Part shown: positions 8,468 through 14,513 of the stretch, piece by piece
Position numbering within the stretch: the stretch's first letter is position 1
Layout of the letters: each line of letters begins with the position of its first letter
IMG/VR virus record: IMGVR_UViG_3300013297_000018
Span: 1-20,659 of that record
Origin: a virus
DNA length: 20,659 nt
Direction: 5' to 3' (one strand)
Notes under the pieces: model-generated
The model's database searches: none
What the model was told of the DNA's origin: nothing
The model's input: only the letters and a program-made list of their open reading frames with translations
Position numbers and translations under genes: made by a program

Positions 8468-8938
8468 CTAGCCTGCGACGCCGAACGAGACGCCGTCGAA
8501 GATGAACGGCCCGCTCGGTTGGAACGTGACCGTGGCCTTCTTGACGCCACCAGTCTGCGATACGCGGTCGATCGACTCAATCGATCCCGACATGATCCAC
8601 TCGGCCTGTGCGGCACCGCCGCCGGCATCGCGGATCTGCACCCCGAAGACCGACTTTGCGAGGTGCAGCTTGTAGAGCCCGGTCAGGTGGTCGTGGGTCG
8701 CGTTGTTGTAGACGAAGTTGAGATCCCACGCCTTCGGGGTGCGGGAGAGCGGGCCGTAGACGTAGGAATCGATGTCGGAATCGTGAGACGTGACATCGGT
8801 CTTCTTGCGGACGAGAGACGGCCAACCGACGTCCCCGGTCAGCTCGGCAACAGCGGTGAAAACTCCGGACACGATGGGCGCGGCGTACTTCTCGATCGAG
8901 ATCTTTACGCCGTGGCCGCTAGTGGCTAGGACTCCCAT
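8468..8938 (-). CDS. Major tail tube protein
   Basis: This 156-residue protein lies directly before the chaperone pair, the usual place for the tail tube subunit. The sequence has the tube-protein style: a short N-terminal arm (SGHGVKISIEKY), beta-rich segments with VAELTGDVGWPSLVRKKTDVTS near residues 30-52, a DSDIDSYVYGPLSRTPKAWDL loop, a short helix (HDHLTGLYKLHL) and a C-terminal SGSIESIDRVSQTGGVKKATVTFQPSG. The last motif is typical of phage major tail proteins of the TP901/lambda V-like fold. The start at ATG 8938 follows a strong AAGGAGGT at 8958-8951, but with a 12-nt spacer. That ribosome site overlaps the 3' arm of a small hairpin. As the most abundant tail component it should be among the strongest expressed genes here. 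Confidence 0.85.
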   Translation of the reverse strand: MGVLATSGHGVKISIEKYAAPIVSGVFTAVAELTGDVGWPSLVRKKTDVTSHDSDIDSYVYGPLSRTPKAWDLNFVYNNATHDHLTGLYKLHLAKSVFGVQIRDAGGGAAQAEWIMSGSIESIDRVSQTGGVKKATVTFQPSGPFIFDGVSFGVAG

Positions 8939-8950
8939 AGGGTTGCGGGC

Positions 8951-8971
8951 ACCTCCTTAAGGCCCCTTAAG
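8951..8971 (-). promoter_or_regulatory. Hairpin overlapping the ribosome site of the major tail gene
   Basis: The coding strand carries CTTAAG-GGGC-CTTAAG running directly into GAGG. The two CTTAAG copies (8971-8966 and 8961-8956) can pair around a 4-nt loop. The second copy includes the first bases of the AAGGAGGT Shine-Dalgarno (8958-8951). Folding would partly mask that site. The stem is short and AT-rich, so the effect may be mild. A regulatory role is inference. Confidence 0.35.
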
Positions 8972-9063
8972 CGATGGGTGACGGTGGGTGGCGGGGGAGT
9001 GACGGGGATGGGCGAGACGGGCGCGAATAGATTCATAGGGCGAGCGAGAGTGCAAGGCGGCGA

Positions 9064-9477
9064 CTAGTCGGCGCTTGGAACGGTTAGGTTGTACTGCCCA
9101 TCGAGCGCGAGATGACAGGCGCGCGCGCGAGCATCGGTTTCGGGGTACGACGCGCCTCGGGTAATGAGCTGGAAGGTGTAGATCGGGTACCGCAGCGCGT
9201 CGTGAGTGATCGAGGTCGCGGCGCCGCCTGTGCGGAGAAGGTTGACAAAAGGGCCGTCCCCCGCGGGGAAGGTAAGACCCATCCCGCCGATGAAGAGGGT
9301 GAGCCCGAAGATCCCGAGCCCCGCGTCGGCGAGGATGGAGACCATGTCTTCGAGGAGGAAGCTGGGGTCGCCCGCCGAGCGTACGAGAAAGTTGCAGGAG
9401 AAGAGTTGGCGGGAGGCGGCGTCAGTCCCGATGTCGAAGGGGGGCTGGATGGCTGCGATGGAGAGATAGGTTCCCAT
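9064..9477 (-). CDS. Tail terminator / minor capsid protein (Minor_capsid_3-like)
   Basis: This 137-residue protein lies immediately upstream of the major tail gene, the place of tail terminator proteins that cap the finished tail and join it to the head. From about residue 40 it follows the pattern of the phage minor capsid 3/terminator family: a helix (LLEDMVSILADAGLG), then LTLFIGGMGLTFPAGDGPFVNLL with a central strand and loop. Next come ALRYPIYTFQLITRGASY and a last helix, ETDARARACHLAL, before a short tail. The first 40 residues look like an extension. ATG 9477 is the first start after an in-frame TAG and has only a weak ribosome site. The gp10-like gene that would normally lie next to it is about 5 kb away, separated by the plus-strand block. 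Confidence 0.7.
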   Translation of the reverse strand: MGTYLSIAAIQPPFDIGTDAASRQLFSCNFLVRSAGDPSFLLEDMVSILADAGLGIFGLTLFIGGMGLTFPAGDGPFVNLLRTGGAATSITHDALRYPIYTFQLITRGASYPETDARARACHLALDGQYNLTVPSAD

Positions 9478-9565
9478 TCCCGGAGGCAGCGAGCGAACGC
9501 GCTAGACCTTTGGGAGTAGTGTGCCACGGGGAGAGGGGTACCGCTAGTGGTCGAGGGGGAGGGAG

Positions 9566-9581
9566 CCACAATATACTGTGG
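9566..9581. promoter_or_regulatory. Operator-like inverted repeat
   Basis: CCACA-ATATAC-TGTGG is a 16-bp sequence with perfect 5-bp arms and a near-symmetric AT core, in an otherwise GC-rich intergenic stretch. The core contains TATACT on the plus strand and TATATT on the minus strand, both -10-like, but no good -35 is present at the right distance on either strand. It sits between the divergent tail terminator gene and plus-strand block, where a repressor or activator site would be expected. The rest of 9478-9660 shows nothing I can name. Confidence 0.35.
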
Positions 9582-9667
9582 TTTCGAGGGTGATCGGGGG
9601 CAAGCGCGCACGATGGTTCTCCCTCTGTGCTCTTCCCCTGTCGGGCAATTTCGACGAATCTAGGCTA

Positions 9668-9697
9668 TTGACATCCGTGCGCTGTGTGTAGTACTCT
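9668..9697 (+). promoter_or_regulatory. Sigma70-type promoter of the plus-strand block
   Basis: TTGACA at 9668-9673 is a perfect -35 box. TACTCT at 9692-9697 is a reasonable -10 box, with an 18-nt spacer. Transcription should start near 9704. CTATTG (9665-9670) and CAATAG (9702-9707) form an inverted repeat that brackets the promoter and could be operator half-sites. This is the best promoter match I saw in the window, and it points into the plus-strand genes. Confidence 0.65.
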
Positions 9698-9703
9698 CTA
9701 CCA

Positions 9704-9845
9704 ATAGTCGCTTCGGGGTGTCTCACCACCGGGTCATGAACCGACGATCGGCGCCGACCAACGACCCCGAAGTAACGGGCCTCTAGGCCCAATGAGCCGC
9801 GAGCGAAAGCCGCTCTCTCGCGGAGAAAATTGGAGGCTACCGCGT
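9704..9845 (+). ncRNA. Structured 5' leader of the plus-strand operon
   Basis: Just after the predicted transcription start, CTTCGGGGT (9711-9719) pairs perfectly over 9 bp with ACCCCGAAG (9764-9772). Inside this stem GGTC (9732-9735) pairs with GACC (9756-9759), and CCGA (9741-9744) with TCGG (9748-9751) around a CGA loop. A second hairpin follows at once, GGGCC-TCTA-GGCCC (9777-9790). The leader ends at a GGAGG ribosome site (9832-9836) for ATG 9846. It may stabilise the mRNA, act as an attenuator or bind a ligand. No known riboswitch class is recognised. Confidence 0.5.
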
Positions 9846-10172
9846 ATGGGAATCGGAGACATGCTCGCAGACCCCGGCTATTCCGAAAGTGGCCCTACTT
9901 GTCGGCACGGTCTACTGCGTTGTTTCGCCTGCGAACATGGTTTGGCGCCGGCCAAGCTGCCGAGCAAAGACGAAGTGCGCTCAGCCATCCGTCGTGCCGC
10001 AGCGCAGATGCCGATGCCGATGCCGATGCCGAGTCTGGAGGATCAACTTCGCGAGGAACACGTCGCCGAAATCGTGAAGGAGATAGCCAGTCTCTTCCCG
10101 TCTTTCGGCATCGGCTCGCAGGTGCCCCGGAGTCAAGTATTCGTACGTGGGCTCGTCCCTGAAAAACAGTGA
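9846..10172 (+). CDS. Small Cys/His protein of unknown function, first gene of plus-strand operon
   Basis: I do not recognise this gene. I prefer ATG 9846 (108 residues) because GGAGG lies 9 nt upstream. An in-frame ATG at 9792 would add 18 residues but has no ribosome site and sits against a hairpin. Residues about 16-31 read CRHGLLRCFACEHG, with three Cys and two His in a compact arrangement that could hold one zinc ion. Further on is a (Met-Pro)x4 run from a hexanucleotide repeat, then an acidic helix (LEDQLREEHVAEIVKEI) and a short C-terminus. A 76-nt stretch separates its stop from the start of the 711-residue protein, so the two are likely co-transcribed. A zinc-binding role is inference from spacing only. 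Confidence 0.6.
   Translation: MGIGDMLADPGYSESGPTCRHGLLRCFACEHGLAPAKLPSKDEVRSAIRRAAAQMPMPMPMPSLEDQLREEHVAEIVKEIASLFPSFGIGSQVPRSQVFVRGLVPEKQ
10007..10030 (+). repeat. Hexanucleotide repeat GATGCC x4
   Basis: Four perfect copies of gatgcc in tandem encode alternating Met and Pro in the 108-residue protein. The unit is a multiple of three, so changes in copy number stay in frame. Confidence 0.9.
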
Positions 10173-10248
10173 GGCCATAAGCCTTGCGCAGTACCAACTC
10201 TCCGGGACTTTCAAACCCCGGCCGACCACGAGAAAGGATCGATCGACC

Positions 10249-12384
10249 ATGCCCCACGACTTCAGTACCTTCAAGACCGCCGTCGCGCGCCAATTCGAGC
10301 GAATGCAGCACGGGCCGAATGCCCAACTATTCCGCGTCGACATCGCCCCCGACGATCTCTGGGCCGCGTACCTCGCGGCGTTCCCGCCGGGGACCAACCT
10401 CGTCTACCGCGAGCGGACCGAGTACGACTGTTCGTGCTGTAGACAGTTCGTGCGGACAATCGGGAACGTCGTCGGGGTCGTGGACGGAGCACTCGTCAGT
10501 CTCTGGGACGCGTGGATACCCGAGGAGCCGGCGTACCAGGCGGTGGCGGATGCGCTCGCGGCGAAGGTGCTGGCTGCGTCGATTACTGGCCCGTTCCTCC
10601 ACTACGAGCCGAGCGTCGGGACCGACAAGAACTTCGAGGAACTCACCGGGCTCGACGGCGGGATCACGGGGACCAAGACGTGGAGCCATTTCCATGTGAA
10701 TCTCGACAAGCAGCGATTCGTCCGCGCGAAGGACACCATCCCGACCGCGATTGGCGAGCGACGATCCGCGCATGACGTGTTCCTCCGCTCGCTGACGGAG
10801 ATCGACGACGACGCAATCGAGACCGTACTGGACTTGATCGGCCAGGGCTCTCTCTACCGCGGTGAGGAGCATCGGGCCACGGTCCAAGCGTTCCGCGTTG
10901 CGAAGCGGCAGTTCACCATTCTCGCAGCCGATCCGCGAGCGCAGGATCTGTATGCATGGACCGCAGACGCATCCGGGGCGGTCGCGCGGATTCGTAACAC
11001 CGTCATCGGCACGCTCCTGGTCGATCTGTCCGAGGGGAAGGATCTGGACGCTTCGGTCCGAGCGTTCGAAGCCAAGGTCGCACCGACCAACTACAAGCGC
11101 CCGAGCGCGCTCGTCACGAAGGCCATGATCGAGAAGGCCAAGGAGAGGATCGAGGAGCTGGGATTGACCTCCGCGCTTGATCGACGGTATGCGAGGATTA
11201 CCGATATCTCGATCAAGGATCTGCTGTTCGCCGACCGTAGCACCCGCAAGGCGATCACAGGCGGCGGCGTGTTCGATGATCTCCTCGAAGCGGCGCCGAC
11301 CCCGATCAAGAATCTCGACAAGATCGAGACGGTTCCGATTGATCGGTTCATCGCCGAGATCATCCCGCGCGCTGCGAGCCTGGAGATCCTCTTCGAGAAC
11401 CGGTTGGTCCCGAACCTCGTCACGCTGATCGCACCGGTTGACCCTACCGCCCGTCAGCTCTTCAAGTGGCGAAACGGCTTCTCTTGGTCCTACAAGGGAG
11501 AGATCGCGGACAGCGATATGCGGCAGGCGGTCGTCGCGCGCGGCGGCAGCGTGAGCGGTGTGTTCCGGTTCACCCACTCCTGGAACTATCGCGAGCGGAA
11601 TGCCTCGCTGATGGATCTGCACGTCTTCATGCCGGGGAGCAGAGCGAAGGCGGAGAACGGCATCCACGATACCTACGGCAACGCAGAGCGTGTCGGATGG
11701 AACAATCGACGTCATCTCCAGTCTGGTGGCGTCCAAGATGTGGACTACGTCAACGCCGCACCCGAGGGCTACGTGCCGGTCGAGAACATCACGTTTCCGG
11801 ATCTGCGCCGGATGCCGGATGGTGTGTACATCTGCAAGATCCACAACTGGCATCTGAGGCCCCCGACGCAGGGCGGCTTCAAGGCGGAGATCGAGTTCGG
11901 AGGGACCGTCTACGAGTATGAGTACACCAAGCCACTGAGGAACAAGGAATGGGTTACTGTCGCCGAGGTGACGCTGAGGAATGGAGTGTTCGATATCAAG
12001 CATCATCTGCCGGTCGGATCGGCGCCGAGAGAAGCTTGGGGACTGTCGACGCAGACGTTTCGCCGGGTAAACGCGGTTATGCTGTCGCCGAACCATTGGG
12101 ACGGGGAAGGCCCGGGAGGGAATGGAGTCGGCAACCGCCACTATCTCTTCATGCTCGAAGGTGCAAAGAATGAGGACGGCGCGCGAGGGTTCTACAACGA
12201 GTTCCTCGCCGAGGAGCTGACCCCGCACCGCAAGGTGTTTGAGGTGGTCGCGGGGAAGATGAAACCCACGGAGAACCCGAGCGGGGAGCAGTTGAGCGGG
12301 CTGGGGTTTTCGAGTACGGCGAGGAACACTCTGGTGTGCAGGGTGAAGGGGAGTTTCACGAGAACTGTTAGGGTGGTGTTCTAA
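10249..12384 (+). CDS. Large conserved phage protein of unknown function, DUF2135-like region
   Basis: The open frame extends upstream to 10147, but ATG 10249 (711 residues) has AAGGA 10 nt before it and starts the conserved part (MPHDFSTFKTAVARQFERM). I recognise the pattern from many tailed phages, without a known function. Conserved features are a CSCC motif at residues 61-64 in YDCSCCRQFVRTIGNVV, a central helical region (VARIRNTVIGTLLVDLSEG, NYKRPSALVTKAMIEKAKE) and an IAPVDPTARQLFKWRNGFSW junction near 400. After this, residues about 410-590 hold a beta-rich region (MDLHVFMPGS, YVPVENITFPD, GVYICKIHNW) resembling the YfaP/DUF2135 fold. The C-terminus (VMLSPNHWD, GNRHYLFMLEG, LSGLGFSSTARNTLVCRVKG) is also family-typical. 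The stop TAA overlaps the next ATG by one base (TAATG), so the two genes are coupled. There is no signal peptide or membrane segment. Confidence 0.85.
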   Translation: MPHDFSTFKTAVARQFERMQHGPNAQLFRVDIAPDDLWAAYLAAFPPGTNLVYRERTEYDCSCCRQFVRTIGNVVGVVDGALVSLWDAWIPEEPAYQAVADALAAKVLAASITGPFLHYEPSVGTDKNFEELTGLDGGITGTKTWSHFHVNLDKQRFVRAKDTIPTAIGERRSAHDVFLRSLTEIDDDAIETVLDLIGQGSLYRGEEHRATVQAFRVAKRQFTILAADPRAQDLYAWTADASGAVARIRNTVIGTLLVDLSEGKDLDASVRAFEAKVAPTNYKRPSALVTKAMIEKAKERIEELGLTSALDRRYARITDISIKDLLFADRSTRKAITGGGVFDDLLEAAPTPIKNLDKIETVPIDRFIAEIIPRAASLEILFENRLVPNLVTLIAPVDPTARQLFKWRNGFSWSYKGEIADSDMRQAVVARGGSVSGVFRFTHSWNYRERNASLMDLHVFMPGSRAKAENGIHDTYGNAERVGWNNRRHLQSGGVQDVDYVNAAPEGYVPVENITFPDLRRMPDGVYICKIHNWHLRPPTQGGFKAEIEFGGTVYEYEYTKPLRNKEWVTVAEVTLRNGVFDIKHHLPVGSAPREAWGLSTQTFRRVNAVMLSPNHWDGEGPGGNGVGNRHYLFMLEGAKNEDGARGFYNEFLAEELTPHRKVFEVVAGKMKPTENPSGEQLSGLGFSSTARNTLVCRVKGSFTRTVRVVF

Positions 12385-12770
12385 TGCGAGCCTTCCTCTG
12401 CCAAGAAGTAGACCTTGGCGACTACACGGACGACGTTATCGAGGAGATCACAGCCGATACTTTACCCGAGCTGCTTGAAGCGGCTGCGTTTTACACGAGC
12501 GAGAACACTGTCGGCAACCCGCCTCGTCTCTATCTGGTCTCCGAGGATCTGTCAAAGCAGTTCCAAGAAGTATTCAGTAGAAAGCTCGCACGGGATCGAG
12601 AAGAAAAGGCAGCGAAAGAATCAAAACTGAAAAGAGACGCCGTGAAGGCTAGAATCGATGAGCTGGAAAAGAGGCTCACAGAGATCGCGAGCGGGGAACA
12701 AGAACGATGGCTGCGCGCCGAGCTAGCCAAGGCGCAAGCAATCGCAACCCAAATCGGACCCGGCGAGTAA
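12384..12770 (+). CDS. Coiled-coil protein of unknown function, coupled to the 711-residue gene
   Basis: This protein has 128 residues. The ATG shares its first base with the last base of the preceding stop (TAATG), which indicates translational coupling. Residues 1-50 form a small acidic alpha/beta segment (DLGDYTDDVIEEITADTLPELLEAA, then PRLYLVSEDL). Residues about 58-125 are a highly charged helix with heptad spacing (LKRDAVKARIDELEKRLTEI), a likely coiled coil and dimerisation element. I do not recognise a named family. Its tight coupling suggests that it works with the 711-residue protein in similar amounts. Confidence 0.7.
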   Translation: MRAFLCQEVDLGDYTDDVIEEITADTLPELLEAAAFYTSENTVGNPPRLYLVSEDLSKQFQEVFSRKLARDREEKAAKESKLKRDAVKARIDELEKRLTEIASGEQERWLRAELAKAQAIATQIGPGE

Positions 12771-12812
12771 GTGAGTCAAACGAATCTATCAACCAAATAG
12801 GGGAGACACGTC

Positions 12813-13235
12813 ATGGAAGCATCCGTATCGTCAATGTTCGAGCAGGCTTCCCGATTCAAGCTCCGCTTCGACACGACCCGCGGCTCCCTCTCGACCGAGG
12901 ATCTCTGGGACCTCCCGTTGACCTCGACGACGGGAACGCGGGTGAATCTCGACGCAATCGCGGTCGATCTCAGCAAGCAGATGCGAGATACCGCTGAGGT
13001 CGTCTCCTTCGTGACACCGGCCGCGACCGATGCCGCGAAGACCGCGCTGCAACTGAAGTTCGATCTCGTGAAGTACGTGATCGGCGTGAAGATCGCGGAG
13101 CGCGACAAGAAGCAGGCCGCCGCGGATCGTCGCGAGAAAAAGCAGCGGATCTTAGAGCTGATCGCGAAGAAGGAGGACGAGACGCTCGGCACGAAGAGCG
13201 TCGAGGAGCTTCGCGCGCTGGCAGAGTCGCTCTAG
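12813..13235 (+). CDS. Conserved small phage protein of unknown function
   Basis: This 140-residue protein has GGGGAG 8 nt before ATG 12813. The sequence matches a pattern I recall from many tailed phages: an N-terminal MFEQASRFKLRF and GSLSTEDLWDLPLTS, a middle NLDAIAVDLSKQ, then LQLKFDLVKYVIGVKIAERD. A lysine- and glutamate-rich helix follows, ending RILELIAKKEDETLGTKS and VEELRALAESL. The second half is almost all helix. Family members are annotated as hypothetical and, as far as I recall, often lie near homologues of the 711-residue protein. A scaffold or regulatory partner role is only a guess. The stop is followed immediately by a structured intergenic region and a tRNA. Confidence 0.75.
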   Translation: MEASVSSMFEQASRFKLRFDTTRGSLSTEDLWDLPLTSTTGTRVNLDAIAVDLSKQMRDTAEVVSFVTPAATDAAKTALQLKFDLVKYVIGVKIAERDKKQAAADRREKKQRILELIAKKEDETLGTKSVEELRALAESL

Positions 13236-13412
13236 GTGCGGATGTAGAATACACGCCGAGAGGAGAGCACCGGGACGAGTCTGGAGTTCCCGCTCGGCGC
13301 TCAAAACGAAAGACCGAGTAGTCCACCGCGCGCTCCAGTCAAACGGCGGGGTGACCTCGGCAGAGAGGGCAGTGAGCCTTCGCACCGGGTGGAAGCCCCG
13401 GATTCTTCTCTC
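13236..13412 (+). ncRNA. Candidate structured RNA upstream of tRNA-Ile
   Basis: No gene is seen in this 177-nt gap, but several helices can be drawn. GTGCGGA (13236-13242) pairs with TTCGCAC (13379-13385), including one G-U, as a closing stem. CGCCGAG (13254-13260) pairs with CTCGGCG (13293-13299), and CGGGA (13271-13275) with TCCCG (13288-13292), stacked on one side. CCGAG (13314-13318) pairs with CTCGG (13356-13360), enclosing CCGC/GCGG (13326-13329 with 13346-13349). CCGGG/CCCGG (13385-13389 with 13397-13401) sits next to the tRNA. GC-rich sequence makes chance pairing common, so the support is moderate. It could be a processed leader, a terminator-like element or a separate small RNA. Confidence 0.4.
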
Positions 13413-13487
13413 GCGGTCGTAGCTCAGCCCGGATAGAGCGCTCGGCTGATAACCGAGAGGGCCGAAGTTCAAATCTTCGCGACCACA
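13413..13487 (+). tRNA. tRNA-Ile(GAU)
   Basis: A full cloverleaf can be drawn. The acceptor is GCGGTCG/CGACCAC with one C-A mismatch at the second pair. The D arm is GCTC/GAGC. The anticodon stem is CTCGG/CCGAG with loop CTGATAA (anticodon GAT at 13448-13450). The variable loop has 5 nt, and the T arm is CGAAG-TTCAAAT-CTTCG. The discriminator is A, and CCA is not encoded (ACCC follows), so the host CCA-adding enzyme would be needed. It reads ATC and ATT codons. ATC is by far the commonest Ile codon in the genes around it. Confidence 0.9.
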
Positions 13488-13532
13488 CCCCGTCCCCTTA
13501 CTTGCAGCCCCTAAAGAGAAAGAGAGATTCCC

Positions 13533-14144
13533 ATGACCGATAGCAAGCCATTCTCGGAATCCGATCTGCTCAACTACCTCGACCAACTCCCGATCCCGCC
13601 GGGGAAGGGCTGGCTCCTGCGTCCCTCGACAACCGGGCGCGGTTGGCGGCTGCTTACCACGTCGCTAGAGACCTCGCACCAGACCGCGAGAGAAGCGATC
13701 ATCGCGGCGATGACAGGCGAGCACGACGAGGCGCTGTCGAAACTGTTCCCGGGTGCCGAGCTGCCTGGACACGGGAGAGTGGCCGTGGACGACCATGCCA
13801 TTACCGCCAACGAGATCCGACATCTCGCGAGCCGCGGTCTGGGTTCCGAGTCCAACCGAGCCGCGATCGTAGACGCGCTCCGAGAGATCAGAGAGATGCC
13901 AAATAATCCGGGTCTAGAGACGACCACTCCCACACTCGGTAGAAAGCTCCATATCCGCGCTCTGCTCGCGGCTTATCCGATGTCCACGGCGGAGGAACTG
14001 TGGGAACTCCTCCCCCAAATCAGCCGAGATTACAACGGAACACCCAACGCCTACACCCTTGAGTCGGTGCGGGAAGATCTCGATTGGCTGTGCGCGCGGG
14101 GAGATGCGGCAGTAGACGACAGCGGGAGATACTGGACTCTATGA
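13533..14144 (+). CDS. Hypothetical protein with possible C-terminal winged-helix
   Basis: This 203-residue protein starts 46 nt after the tRNA. Only a weak purine-rich site (AAAGAGAGA) precedes ATG 13533. Residues 5-60 (ESDLLNYLDQLPIPPGKGW, LLRPSTTGRGWRLLTTS, REAIIAAM) look like a compact alpha/beta domain. Residues about 130-203 hold LHIRALLAAYPMSTAEELWELLPQ and SVREDLDWLCARGDAAVDD, then RYWTL. This helix-turn-helix plus short beta wing pattern resembles winged-helix DNA-binding domains. No family is recognised. A regulatory role is plausible but not shown. The TGA stop overlaps the next gene's ATG (ATGA). Confidence 0.6.
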   Translation: MTDSKPFSESDLLNYLDQLPIPPGKGWLLRPSTTGRGWRLLTTSLETSHQTAREAIIAAMTGEHDEALSKLFPGAELPGHGRVAVDDHAITANEIRHLASRGLGSESNRAAIVDALREIREMPNNPGLETTTPTLGRKLHIRALLAAYPMSTAEELWELLPQISRDYNGTPNAYTLESVREDLDWLCARGDAAVDDSGRYWTL

Positions 14145-14506
14145 GAATCGTTAACCGCGAGACGTTCCTATCGTTGCCGCGCGGCACTGTCTTCGCAAAG
14201 TGGGAGCCATGCTGCTTCGAGGATCTCTGCATCCTGACCAGCGTCGTCGAAGTGGCCAACGTACCTATCGACTTCCGGTACACATCGCTCGTAGACTCGC
14301 TAGGCGACCCCGAGGGCTCAAAAGAGCTGCCTCTGCTCAACCCGATTGATGTGCTTCTCGCGCTCGACGCCGGAGCGGAAGTACCGACCGACTTTGCCGT
14401 CGAGATCCGAGACGGGGTGTTCGATCAAGAGCAGAGATTTGCGGTGTGGAGTGCGGATGACGTACAGCGATTGATCGCTAGGTTATTGCTGGCGCTGCGA
14501 GGGTAG
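14141..14506 (+). CDS. Hypothetical protein, last gene of plus-strand block
   Basis: This 121-residue protein starts at ATG 14141, which overlaps the previous stop as ATGA. A longer frame from 14084 exists but would run deep into the preceding gene. The sequence opens MRIVNRETFLSLPRGTVFAKWEPCCFEDLCIL, with three Cys close together, and continues as an alpha/beta protein (DFRYTSLVDSLG, LPLLNPIDVLLALDAG, EIRDGVFDQEQRFAVWS, then a helix ending LLLALRG). I recognise no family. It faces the gp10-like gene with only 7 nt between the two stops, so there is no room for a separate terminator. The two transcripts may run into each other. Confidence 0.6.
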   Translation: MRIVNRETFLSLPRGTVFAKWEPCCFEDLCILTSVVEVANVPIDFRYTSLVDSLGDPEGSKELPLLNPIDVLLALDAGAEVPTDFAVEIRDGVFDQEQRFAVWSADDVQRLIARLLLALRG

Positions 14507-14513
14507 TAAGAGT

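Noticed and set aside
8926-9036. A 36-codon Pro-rich frame as an ordinary gene
   Set aside because: There is no ribosome site, it overlaps the tail tube gene start, and its composition is low in complexity. It is kept only as a possible leader peptide in the findings.
9792-9845. ATG 9792 as the start of the first plus-strand gene
   Set aside because: It has no ribosome site and directly follows a GC hairpin, whereas ATG 9846 has GGAGG at good spacing. It cannot be fully excluded.
10327-12228. A 633-codon open frame on the minus strand opposite the 711-residue gene
   Set aside because: It lies entirely within a well-supported plus-strand gene with a ribosome site, recognised conserved motifs and a coupled downstream gene. 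The sequence is rich in Arg, Asp and Leu in the way antisense frames of GC-rich genes usually are.
13254-13299. Intrinsic terminator after the 140-residue gene
   Set aside because: The hairpin is strong, but no T-run follows it and the downstream tRNA appears to be in the same transcript. It is better described as part of a structured RNA candidate.
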